Source: Desulfatibacillum sp.
GTDB lineage: Bacteria > Desulfobacterota > Desulfobacteria > Desulfobacterales > SpSt-501
NCBI GenBank assembly: GCA_020725555.1
Contig: DYEU01000034.1
Span: forward strand, 1-64,000
DNA: 64,000 nt
Direction of reading: 5' to 3'
The notes beneath the pieces are model-generated. The model made no database searches and was not told the origin of the DNA. It saw only the letters and a program-made list of their open reading frames with translations. Below are positions 43,274-52,111 of the stretch, in pieces (position 1 is the first letter of the stretch; every line of letters starts with the position of its first letter). Both the position numbers and the translations under genes were made by a program.

Positions 43274-44842
43274 TCAGCGCTTGGGGGTGCGCAGCTTTTC
43301 CTTGAGGACGCGGTGCAGGATCTTGCCGGTCGGGGTGCGCGGCATCTCCTCCGGGGAAATGAAGATGACCTCCTTGGGGCGCTTGTAGCCGGCGAGCCGG
43401 TCGCGGCAGCAACGCAGGATCTCCTCGGCCGTGATGCGCCGGGGGTCCACCCCCGGCCGGGGGATGACGACCGCCGTCACGCGCTCGCCCCATTTCTCGT
43501 CGGGCACCCCCACCACGGCGCAGTCGAAGACGCACTCGTGGCTGCCCACGACCTCCTCGACCTCGCTCGGGTAGACGTGCTCGCCCCCGGTGATGATCAT
43601 GTTGTCCTTGCGGTCGACGATGGTGAAGAAGCCGTCTTCGTCGCGCCGCGCCATGTCGCCCGCGGAAAACCAGCCCTCGTGGAACGAGGCCCGCGTCTTC
43701 TCGGGGTCCTTGTAATACTCGCGGAAGAGCATCGGCCCGCGGGAGTAGAGCTCCCCCACCTCGCCGACCGGGACCTCGCGCTTGTCGGGCCCGAGGAGCC
43801 GCACGAACTCGGTGCCGAGCGATTCGAAGCCGATCGAGCCGAGCTTTGCCATCTGGTGCTCGGGCTTGAGCACGGTCACGATCCCGGCCTCGGTCGAGCC
43901 GTAGGCCTCGTAGAGCTGGACCCCGGGGAAGAACTCCAGGATGTCGAGCTTCATCTTGCGGCGCACGGGGGCCGAGGAGCAGAGCAGCTTGCGGATCGAG
44001 CTGCGGTCGTGGCGGCGGGCCTCGGGCGGGGCGTTCAGGATCAGGTTGTAGTGCGTGGGGATGAGCGAGATGAAGGTGATGCGCTCGCGGGCGATGATCT
44101 CGAGTATCTCCTCGGCGCGGAAGGAGCGCGCCGGGTGGATGTAGACCGAGGCGCCGATGTAGGTGAAGGTGAAGGTGAAGAAGGTGGAGTTGATGTGGCA
44201 CAAGGGCATGACGTTCATGCAGACGTCGTGCTCGTTGAAGCCGAAATCGACGGCGTTGATCAGGTAAAAGGCGATGTGGGACTCGTGCGTGCGCACGACC
44301 CCCTTCGGCCGGCCCGTGGTCCCCGAGGTGTAGATGAGGATCCAGGGGTCCTCGGGCCGGACCGCGGACTCCGGCTCGGTCTCGGGGGCGCCGGCGATCC
44401 ACTCCTCGTAGGGGAGGTAGCCTTCGGCGCGCTGGCCGACCACGATCCAGCGGTCGGCCGGGATGCGCGTCAGACGCGGCCGGATCGGGTCGACCGTCGG
44501 CAAAAAATCGTCGTGCACGACGAAGGCCTCGGCGTCGGCATGGTGGGCGATGTACTCGACATCGGCGGAGATCAGCCGGAAGTTGATCGGCACGATGACG
44601 ATCCCGGTCTTGGCCGTGGCGAGGTAGAGCTCGACGATCTCGATGCTGTTTTCCAGCAGCACCGCGATCTTGTCGCCCGGCTTCAGGCCGAGCCCGAGGA
44701 GGCGGTGGGCCAGCCGGTTCACCCGCCGGTTGACCTCGGGGTAGGTGAAGGCGCGGCGCTCGTCCTTGAGGGCGACCGTCCGCGGGAATTTCTTGGCGTT
44801 CACCTTGAGGATCTGGCCCAGGTTCAACCATGCCGCCGCCAT
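43274..44842 (-). CDS. AMP-forming acyl/aryl-CoA ligase
   Basis: 522-residue ANL superfamily enzyme. Motifs in order: YTSGTTGRPKGVVRTHE (P-loop, about 170), LYEAYGSTEAGIVT, FSAGDMARRDEDGFFTIVDR, ITGGEHVYPSEVEEV, and PRTPTGKILHRVLKE with the catalytic lysine. It activates a carboxylate with ATP and CoA. In context it may be the benzoate, cyclohexane carboxylate or dicarboxylate ligase; the sequence alone does not tell. It is a possible target of the AcuA-like acetyltransferase at 62.4 kb because that PxxxxGK lysine is the usual acetylation site. Confidence 0.85.
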   Translation of the reverse strand: MAAAWLNLGQILKVNAKKFPRTVALKDERRAFTYPEVNRRVNRLAHRLLGLGLKPGDKIAVLLENSIEIVELYLATAKTGIVIVPINFRLISADVEYIAHHADAEAFVVHDDFLPTVDPIRPRLTRIPADRWIVVGQRAEGYLPYEEWIAGAPETEPESAVRPEDPWILIYTSGTTGRPKGVVRTHESHIAFYLINAVDFGFNEHDVCMNVMPLCHINSTFFTFTFTYIGASVYIHPARSFRAEEILEIIARERITFISLIPTHYNLILNAPPEARRHDRSSIRKLLCSSAPVRRKMKLDILEFFPGVQLYEAYGSTEAGIVTVLKPEHQMAKLGSIGFESLGTEFVRLLGPDKREVPVGEVGELYSRGPMLFREYYKDPEKTRASFHEGWFSAGDMARRDEDGFFTIVDRKDNMIITGGEHVYPSEVEEVVGSHECVFDCAVVGVPDEKWGERVTAVVIPRPGVDPRRITAEEILRCCRDRLAGYKRPKEVIFISPEEMPRTPTGKILHRVLKEKLRTPKR

Positions 44843-44884
44843 GGGATCGCCTCCTGACGCAACGGGGTGGGTGCCGCTTCCCCC

Positions 44885-46966
44885 TCAGCGGATCGCGATG
44901 CGCACATCGACCGCCACCGCCCGCTCGGGGAAGGCGAGCACCGGGTTCACGTCCATCTCCTGGATCTCCGGGTGCTCGACCAGAAGCCGGGAGAGCTTTT
45001 CGATCATTTCGACCAGCGCCTCGCGGTCGACGCCGGGCCGGCCGCGGACCCCGTCGAGCAGGGCCTTCGCCTGGATGGCGTCGAGCATCTCCCGCGCCTC
45101 GGCCGTGCTGACGGGGGTGAGGGCGAAGACGACGTCTTTCAGGACCTCGACCAGCACCCCGCCCAGGCCGAAGACCACGGCGTGGCCGAGGCCCTCCTCG
45201 GCCCGGGCCCCGAGGATCAGCTCGAGGCCGCCGGGGAGGAATTTCTGCACGAGGAAGCGCAGATCGGGGTAGTCGAAGGCCTTTTTCATCTCCTGCGCGG
45301 CGCGCTTCACGGCGGAGGCGCTGCCGAGATCGAGCGCCACCCCGCCGCGGTCGGTCTTGTGCAGGAGCTCGGAGGCGTCCGCCTTGAGGGCCACCGGGAA
45401 GCCGATCGCCGCCGCGGCCTCGGCCGCCTCCTCGGGGGTGCCCACCGCCTTCCAGCGGGCGACGGGGATGCGGTAGGCCTCGAGCAGCCGGTAGGCCTCT
45501 TCGGCGGTCAGCCGGCTGCGGCCCGCCTTGCGGGCCTTCTCGAGGATCCGGCCGGCCTTTTCGCCCTTCAGGTTCGGAAAGGAGCGGATCGTCCTCGGCG
45601 CGCGGTCGCGCAGGGCGCGGTAGCGCACGAGCGCCGCCATGGCGCGGGCCGCCTCGCCGGGGAGCGGGAAGCAGGGCACCTCGCCCTCGCGCAGGATGCG
45701 CACGACCTCGGCCCACTGCCGGGGGTCGGTCATGAGGTTGCAGACGATCGGCTTTTGGTGCGCGCGGTTGACGGCCACGATCTCCCGGGCGATCGCCTCG
45801 TTGTCGACGAAGAAGGGGGTGACGAAGTTCACGAAGACGCCGTCGAAGGCCTCGTCCTCCATCATCGCATCCAGGCAGGCGCGGTAGTGCTGGGCGGTGC
45901 CGGTGGCGAGGACGTCGACCGGGTTGCCGACCGAGGCCTCGGGGTAGAGCGCGGCCTTCAGCCGCTCGTGGGTCGGGGCGGAAAGCGGCGGCAGCGTGCA
46001 GCCGGCGGCGACGAGCACGTCGGTGGCGATCACCGCCGGCCCGCCGGTGTTCGTGATGATGCCGATGCGGTTGCCGCGGGGGATCGGCTGGGAGGCGAAG
46101 GCGACGGCCGCCTGGATCAGGTGCCCCTCGTCGCGGAAGGAGAGGATCCCGGCCTTGTCGAAGATGAGGTCGGTGGCGATGTCCTCCTTGGCGAGCCCGC
46201 CGGTGTGGGAGGCCGCGGCGCGTGCGCCCTCCTTCGTGCGGCCGGCCTTCATGGCGAGGATCGGCTTGCGGGCGGCGACTTGGGTGGCGACCCGCAGGAA
46301 GTTCGCCGGGTCCCGCAGCCCCTCGACGTAGGTCACGATCACGCGCGTTCCCTCGTCGCCGCCCAAATACTCGAGGATCTCGGGGATGGTGACGTCGACC
46401 GCGTTGCCGTTCGAGGCGTAGATGCGGGTGCCGACCCCCATCTGGGCGAAGGCCTGGTGGATGACCTCGGCCACCCCGCCGCTCAGGGCGACGATGGAGA
46501 TGAAGCCCGGCTCCGGCCGCGTGAAGGTGAAGTTGCAGTAGGCGCGGATCGCGGGGTCGGTGTTGATGACCCCCTGGCAGTTGGGGCCGAAGACGCGGAT
46601 CCCGTAGCGGCGCGCGCGCTCGAGAAAATCGTTCTGGATCGCCGCGCCCTCGGGGCCGGTCTCGGCGAAGCCCCCCGAGTTGATGATGATGTGCTTGACG
46701 CCCTTTTTGCCGCAATCCTCGACCGCCTGGGGGACGAACTTCGCCGGGATGACCATGTGGACGACGTCGATCCCGTCCGGGCAGTCGAAGATCGACTTGT
46801 AGGCCTTGAGACCGCGGATCTCCTCGGCGTTGGGGTTGATCGGGTAGATCGCGCCGGTGAAGCCGAAGTCGATCAGGTTCTTGATCACGCGGTTGCCGAT
46901 GGACAGCTCCTTGGTCGAGGCCCCGATGACGGCGACCGCGCGGGGCCGGAACAGCGAATCCAACAT
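44885..46966 (-). CDS. ADP-forming acyl-CoA ligase (acetyl-CoA synthetase type, fused alpha-beta)
   Basis: 693 residues from the ATG at 46966. The N-terminal part is the CoA-binding and succinyl-CoA-ligase-like region (FRPRAVAVIGASTKELSIGN, NTGGPAVIATDVL); the C-terminal ~230 residues are the ATP-grasp part (LTAEEAYRLLEAYRIPVARW, GFPVALKADASELLHKTDRG). Such enzymes make ATP from acetyl-CoA or aryl-CoA, ADP and phosphate, or run in reverse to activate acids. Both uses suit an anaerobe degrading aromatics. Confidence 0.85.
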   Translation of the reverse strand: MLDSLFRPRAVAVIGASTKELSIGNRVIKNLIDFGFTGAIYPINPNAEEIRGLKAYKSIFDCPDGIDVVHMVIPAKFVPQAVEDCGKKGVKHIIINSGGFAETGPEGAAIQNDFLERARRYGIRVFGPNCQGVINTDPAIRAYCNFTFTRPEPGFISIVALSGGVAEVIHQAFAQMGVGTRIYASNGNAVDVTIPEILEYLGGDEGTRVIVTYVEGLRDPANFLRVATQVAARKPILAMKAGRTKEGARAAASHTGGLAKEDIATDLIFDKAGILSFRDEGHLIQAAVAFASQPIPRGNRIGIITNTGGPAVIATDVLVAAGCTLPPLSAPTHERLKAALYPEASVGNPVDVLATGTAQHYRACLDAMMEDEAFDGVFVNFVTPFFVDNEAIAREIVAVNRAHQKPIVCNLMTDPRQWAEVVRILREGEVPCFPLPGEAARAMAALVRYRALRDRAPRTIRSFPNLKGEKAGRILEKARKAGRSRLTAEEAYRLLEAYRIPVARWKAVGTPEEAAEAAAAIGFPVALKADASELLHKTDRGGVALDLGSASAVKRAAQEMKKAFDYPDLRFLVQKFLPGGLELILGARAEEGLGHAVVFGLGGVLVEVLKDVVFALTPVSTAEAREMLDAIQAKALLDGVRGRPGVDREALVEMIEKLSRLLVEHPEIQEMDVNPVLAFPERAVAVDVRIAIR

Positions 46967-46988
46967 GGCGTCCTCCTTGTGCCGGCGG

Positions 46989-48236
46989 CTATCGGCGGCG
47001 CTCTTCGAGCTGCTCGATGAAGGCCTCGACGTTCGTCTTGGTCTGCTCATCGGAGATCAGCCGCAGGTCGTTTAAGTCCCCGTTGAGGATCAGGCTGGGA
47101 ATGCCGGTTTCCTTCTCCAGCCGCTGGGGCATGCCGTAGCGGCAGTTCGAGTTGTTCGGGCAGGTCTTGGCGTCGTGGTAGATGATCCCGTCCACCTGGA
47201 AGAAGGAGAGCATGCGGCGGATGTAGTCCTCCTTGGCCTCGTCGGAGCGGACGATGAAGAGCTCGGTGTAGGCCCGCGCCATGCTGGGGATGGGGTCGTT
47301 GGGGTCGAGGGCGGAGAAGATCCAGCTGTTGCAGTAGGTCGAGGCGAGGACGTTCGCGCGCAGCGAGGCGAAGAGCTGGGCGTGGGCGCTCAGGCGGCCC
47401 CAGACCGGCATGCCGTCCCAGTAGATGCGGTAGCGCTCCTCCTCGAGCGCCCCCTCGCCGCGGCGGATGCGCTCCTCGAGCTCGGCGAGCAGCTTGCGGT
47501 AGACCTCGACCGCCTTCGGGGTGCCGCGCCCGACGACCGCCGGGCCCATCAGGGTCGTGCCGTCGAAGAAGGTGATCGGCGAGGGCCGCGCCGCGGCCGT
47601 GTCGAGGATCTGTTTCCAGAGCTCGGAGCACTGCCGGGAGAGGTCGACCGCGCGGCGCAGATCCTCCATCTCGAAGCGCCGGCCGGCGATCTTTTCGAGC
47701 GGCGGGATCAGGGCCTCGAGCTGCTTGGCGATCGAGACGATGTGGCGGTCGGTCACCTCGTCCACCCCGCGGTAGGTGTGGACGCCGAGGACGGGGGCGT
47801 TGAACTTCTGGCCGTACCAGACGAACCAGTCCTGCACGTCGCGGCATTGGTTGGTGTTGTAGACGAGCACGTCCGGACGGGGGATGCTCTGGATGCCGAA
47901 GGCCTTCTGCAGCGGGGTGACCCCGCGCAGGAAGGCGCCGATGTCCGCGGTCAGGTAGGAGCAGATGTCCGGCGAGTAGCCGATCGCGTTCGCCTCGGGG
48001 ATGAGGTCGGTGGCCATGCGGGTTGCGCCCAGCATGGCCGAGTGGGTCTCCGGGAAGTAGACCAGGAAGCCCATGGCGCGCAGGATTTCGGCCGGGCCGA
48101 CGCTCGTGCACCAGGCGATCTTGGGCGAGCCCGCGGCTGCGGCGGCGTCGAGCTCGAGGTAGTAGTCGCGCATGAACTGGTTGATGTCCGCGGCGGCGGC
48201 GAGTTTCTTGCGGGGGGCTTTTTTCTCTTCACTCAT
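46989..48236 (-). CDS. 2-hydroxyacyl-CoA dehydratase / class I benzoyl-CoA reductase-type subunit
   Basis: 415-residue member of the HgdB/BcrB family. Three cysteines for a [4Fe-4S] cluster are visible: Cys43 (IAWCTSVGPAEILRAMGF), Cys92 (GYSPDICSYLTADIGAFLRG) and Cys359 (KTCPNNSNCRYG). Family enzymes are heterodimers of two related subunits that receive low-potential electrons from an ATPase activator. The activator gene is 28 bp upstream, but the second dimer subunit is absent from the window. It may work as a homodimer, pair with a distant partner, or serve a new reaction. Confidence 0.85.
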   Translation of the reverse strand: MSEEKKAPRKKLAAAADINQFMRDYYLELDAAAAAGSPKIAWCTSVGPAEILRAMGFLVYFPETHSAMLGATRMATDLIPEANAIGYSPDICSYLTADIGAFLRGVTPLQKAFGIQSIPRPDVLVYNTNQCRDVQDWFVWYGQKFNAPVLGVHTYRGVDEVTDRHIVSIAKQLEALIPPLEKIAGRRFEMEDLRRAVDLSRQCSELWKQILDTAAARPSPITFFDGTTLMGPAVVGRGTPKAVEVYRKLLAELEERIRRGEGALEEERYRIYWDGMPVWGRLSAHAQLFASLRANVLASTYCNSWIFSALDPNDPIPSMARAYTELFIVRSDEAKEDYIRRMLSFFQVDGIIYHDAKTCPNNSNCRYGMPQRLEKETGIPSLILNGDLNDLRLISDEQTKTNVEAFIEQLEERRR

Positions 48237-48264
48237 GACGCAACGGCCTCCATGGATCGAAAGG

Positions 48265-49053
48265 TTAGGGTTCCCCGGATCCGCTCCGGGCGTAGAGCGC
48301 CGCCCCGATCGCCCCGGTGAACTGGGGGTGGGGGGGCACGAGCACGGGGCGCCCGATCAGCTCTTCCATCATGCGCACGAGGTAGGGGTTGTGGGCGACG
48401 ACCCCGCCGGTCATCACGACCTCGGCGGTCAGCGAATCCATCTCCACGATGCGCTTGATCATGCTGTAGAAGACGCCCTTGACGATGTCCTCGATCTTCT
48501 TGCCGTGCCGGATGTGCTCGAGCACCTCGGTCGCCGAAAAGACCGTGCAGAAGCTCCCTAAACGCACCATGTCCGTCGAGCGCTCGGCCATGGCGTTCAT
48601 GCGCTCGAGCGGGATGTCGAGGCGCGCGGCCATCTCCTCGAGGAAGGCGCCCGTCCCGGCGGCGCACTTGCGGTTCATCTTGAATCCCGTGCGCCGGCCC
48701 GCGGCGTCGAGCTTGATCACCTTGTTGTCCTGGCCGCCGATGTCGATCACCGTGATCGCCCGCGGGAAGGCGTGGTAGCACCCCCCCGCGTGGCAGCCGA
48801 TCTCGGTGCGCTGCTCGTGCGCATAGCGGACGTTTAAGCGGCCGTAGCCGGTGGAGACGGCGCGGGCGATCCGGCCCGCATCGGTCCCCGCCGCGGCGAG
48901 CGCCTCGGCGAGGCAGGCCTCGGCGGTCGCCGTGAAATCGGTGCCCGACTTGCGGACCGCCAGCCCCAGGATCCGCCCCCCGGCGTCGAGCACCGCGACC
49001 TTGGTGCGCGAGGAGCCGACGTCGCAGCCGACATAGAGCGCCGCTTCGCTCAT
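48265..49053 (-). CDS. ATP-dependent activator of 2-hydroxyacyl-CoA dehydratase (BadF/BcrA family)
   Basis: 262-residue ASKHA-fold ATPase. It begins with the phosphate loop YVGCDVGSSRTKVAVLD; TVIDIGGQDNKVIKLD is the second phosphate loop; Cys130 (NRKCAAGTGAFLEEMA) and Cys169 (GSFCTVFSATEV) are the ligands that hold a [4Fe-4S] cluster at the homodimer interface. Such proteins couple ATP hydrolysis to one-electron transfer into the dehydratase/reductase. The single-gene form (HgdC type) fits the adjacent orphan subunit. Confidence 0.9.
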   Translation of the reverse strand: MSEAALYVGCDVGSSRTKVAVLDAGGRILGLAVRKSGTDFTATAEACLAEALAAAGTDAGRIARAVSTGYGRLNVRYAHEQRTEIGCHAGGCYHAFPRAITVIDIGGQDNKVIKLDAAGRRTGFKMNRKCAAGTGAFLEEMAARLDIPLERMNAMAERSTDMVRLGSFCTVFSATEVLEHIRHGKKIEDIVKGVFYSMIKRIVEMDSLTAEVVMTGGVVAHNPYLVRMMEELIGRPVLVPPHPQFTGAIGAALYARSGSGEP

Positions 49054-49072
49054 GGGTTTCGCCGCCGCCCGC

Positions 49073-50038
49073 TCACCCCGCGCCTTTCCGCTCCAGGCTC
49101 GACTCCAGCCCCTTCACCAGGGCCCGCATCGTGCGGTTGAAGGGGGCGTCGAGGCCGGCCCGCTCGGCGTACTCGATGAACTTGCCGTTGATGTAGTCGA
49201 TCTCGGTGCGCCGGCCGGCCTCGATGTCCATGAGCATCGAGGGCTTGTGGTCGCCGGCCCCGCGCATGTAGGCCATGGCCTCCTCGAAGTAGTCCCACCC
49301 GAGCAGGATCTCGTTGGCGCGGGCGATGCGGATGCACTCCTGGACGAGCGCCTGGACGATGGCGAAGACGATCGGGTCGCTCATCGCCCGCGACATGGTC
49401 AGCCGCGTCAGCGCGCAGACGGGGTTCATCGAGGCGTTCATGACCGTTTTGCGCCACACCATGGAGACGATCTGGTCGGTGTGCCGGGTCGGCAGCCCGC
49501 AGGCGGTGAGCGCCTCGGCCACGGCGAGCGCGGCCGCGCGGCCGGCGGGGTCGAGCTCCTGGACGTAATGCGGCGGGTGGTGGAAGGGGATGCGCACCCG
49601 GCCGGGGGCGAGCAGCCCGCAGCCGTAGTTGACCACGGCGCGCATCACCCGCGCCCGGCCGAGCGTCCGGGCGAGCTCGCGCTCGGTGTCGATGCCGTTT
49701 TGCCAGCTCACGACGTAGCGCTCGGGGCCGAGGAACCCCTCGAGGGCCGAGGCGATGAGGGGCAGCGCGTTCGCCTTGACGGTGATGAAGATGACCTCGG
49801 GGTCCCACGGGGCGAGGTCGTCCACCACCGGGCAGGTGCGCGTGACCGCCTGGCGGAAGGACTCGGCCCCCTCGAGCACGATCCCCGGGTCGAGAGCCGG
49901 GGCGAGCAGCTCGGGGACGACGTCGCAGAGGGTCACCTCGTGGCCGCCCCGGGCGAGGAAGGCGGCCACGATGCAGCCGACGGGACCCGCCCCGACCACG
50001 GCGAAGCGCCGGGGGCGGAACGCGGAGGGATCGCTCAT
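49073..50038 (-). CDS. Ketopantoate reductase/PanE family oxidoreductase
   Basis: 321 residues from the ATG at 50038. The N-terminal NAD(P) fold is RRFAVVGAGPVGCIVAAFLA; the C-terminal helical domain has the substrate-region sequence SMVWRKTVMNASMNPVCALT (Lys and Asn as in PanE). PanE itself reduces 2-dehydropantoate, but relatives reduce other 2-oxo acids. Given IorAB and a dehydratase-type subunit next to it, reduction of an arylpyruvate is possible; this is inference only. Confidence 0.8.
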   Translation of the reverse strand: MSDPSAFRPRRFAVVGAGPVGCIVAAFLARGGHEVTLCDVVPELLAPALDPGIVLEGAESFRQAVTRTCPVVDDLAPWDPEVIFITVKANALPLIASALEGFLGPERYVVSWQNGIDTERELARTLGRARVMRAVVNYGCGLLAPGRVRIPFHHPPHYVQELDPAGRAAALAVAEALTACGLPTRHTDQIVSMVWRKTVMNASMNPVCALTRLTMSRAMSDPIVFAIVQALVQECIRIARANEILLGWDYFEEAMAYMRGAGDHKPSMLMDIEAGRRTEIDYINGKFIEYAERAGLDAPFNRTMRALVKGLESSLERKGAG

Positions 50039-50069
50039 GGCATCCTCCCGGAGTCGATGCGGCCCGAGC

Positions 50070-51419
50070 TCAACGGAATTGCTTGGGCCGCTCGTCCACG
50101 ACGCGCAGCGCCTTGCCTTCGCTGCGGGCGATGAATTTCGGCTCGACGATCTCGACATCGACCCCGATGCCCATCATGCCGCGGATGTGGGCCATGACGC
50201 GGGCGGCGACCTCGAGCCGCTTTTCGGGGCCCGCCTCGTAGATGTCCCTTCGCCCCTCGACCTGGACGATGAGCTGGTCGAGGTAGCCTTTCTTGCGCAC
50301 CACGAGGCGGTACTGGGGCTCGACCTCGGGGATCTCGAGCAGGAGCGACTCGATCTGCGAGGGGAAGACGTTCACCCCGCTGATGATCAGCATGTCGTCG
50401 GAGCGGCCGTAGATCTTGTCCATCTTGACGAAGGTGCGGCCGCAGGCGCACTGCTCCCGCCGCAGCCGGGTGATGTCCTTGGTGCGGTAGCGGATCATGG
50501 GCATCGCCCGCCGCTGGAGCGCGGTGAAGACGAGCTCGCCCTTTTCGCCGAGGGGCAGCGGCTCGAGCGTCTGGGGGTCGACGATCTCGGCGATGAAGTG
50601 GTCCTCGTTGATGTGGATGCCGTCCTGGACCTCGCAGTCGAAGCCGACCCCGGGCCCGCAGAGCTCGGTCAGCCCGTAGGCCTCCTGGGCGCGGATCCCC
50701 ATGCGCTCCTCGATCTCCTGGCGCATGGCCGTCGACCAGGGCTCGGCGCCGAAGACCCCGACGCGCAGCGGGAGCGCGCGGATGTCGACCTTCATCTCGG
50801 CGGCGCGCTCGGCGATGGTGAGGGCGTAGGAGGGGGTGCAGAAGAGGGCGGTCACCCCGAAATCCTTCATGATCGTGATCTGCCGCTCGGTGAGCCCCGA
50901 ACTGGTCGGCACCACCGTGCAGCCCAGGCGCGTGAGCCCCTGGTGGAAGCCCAGGCCGCCGGTGAAGAGCCCGTGGCCGTAGGCGTTCTGGGCGATGTCG
51001 TCGGGCCGGACCCCCGCCGCCCAGAGGTTGCGCGCCATGAGCTCGGTCCACTGCTCGAGGTCCTCGGCGGTGTAGGGGCCCGTGATCGGTTTCCCCGTGG
51101 TGCCCGAGGAGGCGTGCACGCGGACGACCTCCTTGAGGGGCACGGCGCAGAGCCCGAAGGGGTAGTTGTCGCGCAGGTCGTTCTTCACGGTGAAGGGCAG
51201 CCGGGCGATGTCCTCGAGAGACTTGATCGCCTTGGGGTTGACGCCGGCCTCGTCGAATTTGCGCTTGTAGAAGGGAACCCGCTCGTAGACCCACTCCACG
51301 GTTTCCTTGAGCTTGCGGAGCTGGAATTTCTGGAGTTCGGGCAGCGGCAGGGTCTCGAACTTCTCGTCCCAGTACTTGCGCTCGCTTTTCTTTTCCTCTT
51401 TGCGCCCTTTGAGCACCAT
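50070..51419 (-). CDS. Phenylacetate-CoA ligase family protein
   Basis: 449-residue PaaK-type adenylate-forming ligase. Motifs: VHASSGTTGKPITGPYTAED (about 95-115), LFCTPSYALTIAERAAE, QEAYGLTELCGPGV, RTKDITRLRREQCACGRTFV, and the C-terminal YGRSDDMLIISGVNVFPSQI. PaaK enzymes convert phenylacetate to its CoA ester, though relatives activate benzoate and other aryl acids. It is 88 bp downstream of iorB; IorAB-PaaK neighbours are common in anaerobes and suggest aryl-acetate or arylpyruvate metabolism. Confidence 0.88.
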   Translation of the reverse strand: MVLKGRKEEKKSERKYWDEKFETLPLPELQKFQLRKLKETVEWVYERVPFYKRKFDEAGVNPKAIKSLEDIARLPFTVKNDLRDNYPFGLCAVPLKEVVRVHASSGTTGKPITGPYTAEDLEQWTELMARNLWAAGVRPDDIAQNAYGHGLFTGGLGFHQGLTRLGCTVVPTSSGLTERQITIMKDFGVTALFCTPSYALTIAERAAEMKVDIRALPLRVGVFGAEPWSTAMRQEIEERMGIRAQEAYGLTELCGPGVGFDCEVQDGIHINEDHFIAEIVDPQTLEPLPLGEKGELVFTALQRRAMPMIRYRTKDITRLRREQCACGRTFVKMDKIYGRSDDMLIISGVNVFPSQIESLLLEIPEVEPQYRLVVRKKGYLDQLIVQVEGRRDIYEAGPEKRLEVAARVMAHIRGMMGIGVDVEIVEPKFIARSEGKALRVVDERPKQFR

Positions 51420-51507
51420 GGTCCTCGTTCCTCCCCGTCATGGCCTCCGCGGCCCGCCCTGGGGTCTCGGAGCGGATGTTGGAAAAAGCCGCCGGGGCGT
51501 TTTGCGC

Positions 51508-52107
51508 TCAGGCGGCGTTCTGGCGCGCGGCGGCGGCGCCCGCCGCGAACGCCCTGCGGTTCACCTCGAGCAGGTCGGGCTTGATCTTGCGCTCCATCGC
51601 CGCCTGGACCGATTCCGGACGGATCGGAAGCAGGCCGGTCTCGACCAGGCAGCCGAGCAGCACCATGTTCACGGCGAGCACGTTTCCGGCCTCGCGCGCG
51701 AGGGCCGTCGCGTTGAAGGCGATCAGGCGCGCGGTTTTCGCCCGGATGAGCTCCTGCAGCCGCTTCAGGTCCGGGTAGACCCCCTGCCCGATGTTCACCG
51801 TGAAGGGCATGAGGGGGGCGAGGTTGGTGATGACGGTGCTTTCCCGGTGGCACTTGCCGAGCGCGCGCAGGGTCTCCGCCGGCTCGAAGCCGACCAGGAT
51901 GTCGGCTTCGCCCTCGGCGATGACCGTGCTGTGGCCGGGCCCGAAGAGCAGGGCCGACTCGACGACCCCCCCGCGCTGGGCCATGCCGTGGATTTCGCTC
52001 ATGCGCACCGGGAGGTTTTCGATCAGGGCGGCCTCGGCCAGGATGGAAGAGGCGAGCAGGTTCCCCTGGCCCCCGACGGCGACGATGACAAGGCGTGTGG
52101 TCTTCAT
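51508..52107 (-). CDS. iorB: Indolepyruvate ferredoxin oxidoreductase subunit beta
   Basis: 199 residues from the ATG at 52107, just 4 bp after iorA. The gamma-domain signature is RLVIVAVGGQGNLLASSILA, with SEIHGMAQRGGVVESALLFG. IorAB oxidises aryl-2-oxo acids (from phenylalanine, tyrosine or tryptophan) to aryl-acetyl-CoA with reduction of ferredoxin. The reduced ferredoxin could feed the benzoyl-CoA reductase. Confidence 0.92.
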   Translation of the reverse strand: MKTTRLVIVAVGGQGNLLASSILAEAALIENLPVRMSEIHGMAQRGGVVESALLFGPGHSTVIAEGEADILVGFEPAETLRALGKCHRESTVITNLAPLMPFTVNIGQGVYPDLKRLQELIRAKTARLIAFNATALAREAGNVLAVNMVLLGCLVETGLLPIRPESVQAAMERKIKPDLLEVNRRAFAAGAAAARQNAA

Positions 52108-52111
52108 GGGT

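Noticed and set aside
41787-46715. A 1642-codon open frame on the minus strand
   Set aside because: It is a GC-rich shadow of the thiolase, AMP-ligase and ADP-ligase genes; its translation is Arg/Pro/Gly-rich without domains.
46989-49053. A complete class I benzoyl-CoA reductase
   Set aside because: Class I enzymes need two catalytic subunits and two activator subunits; only one of each is present.
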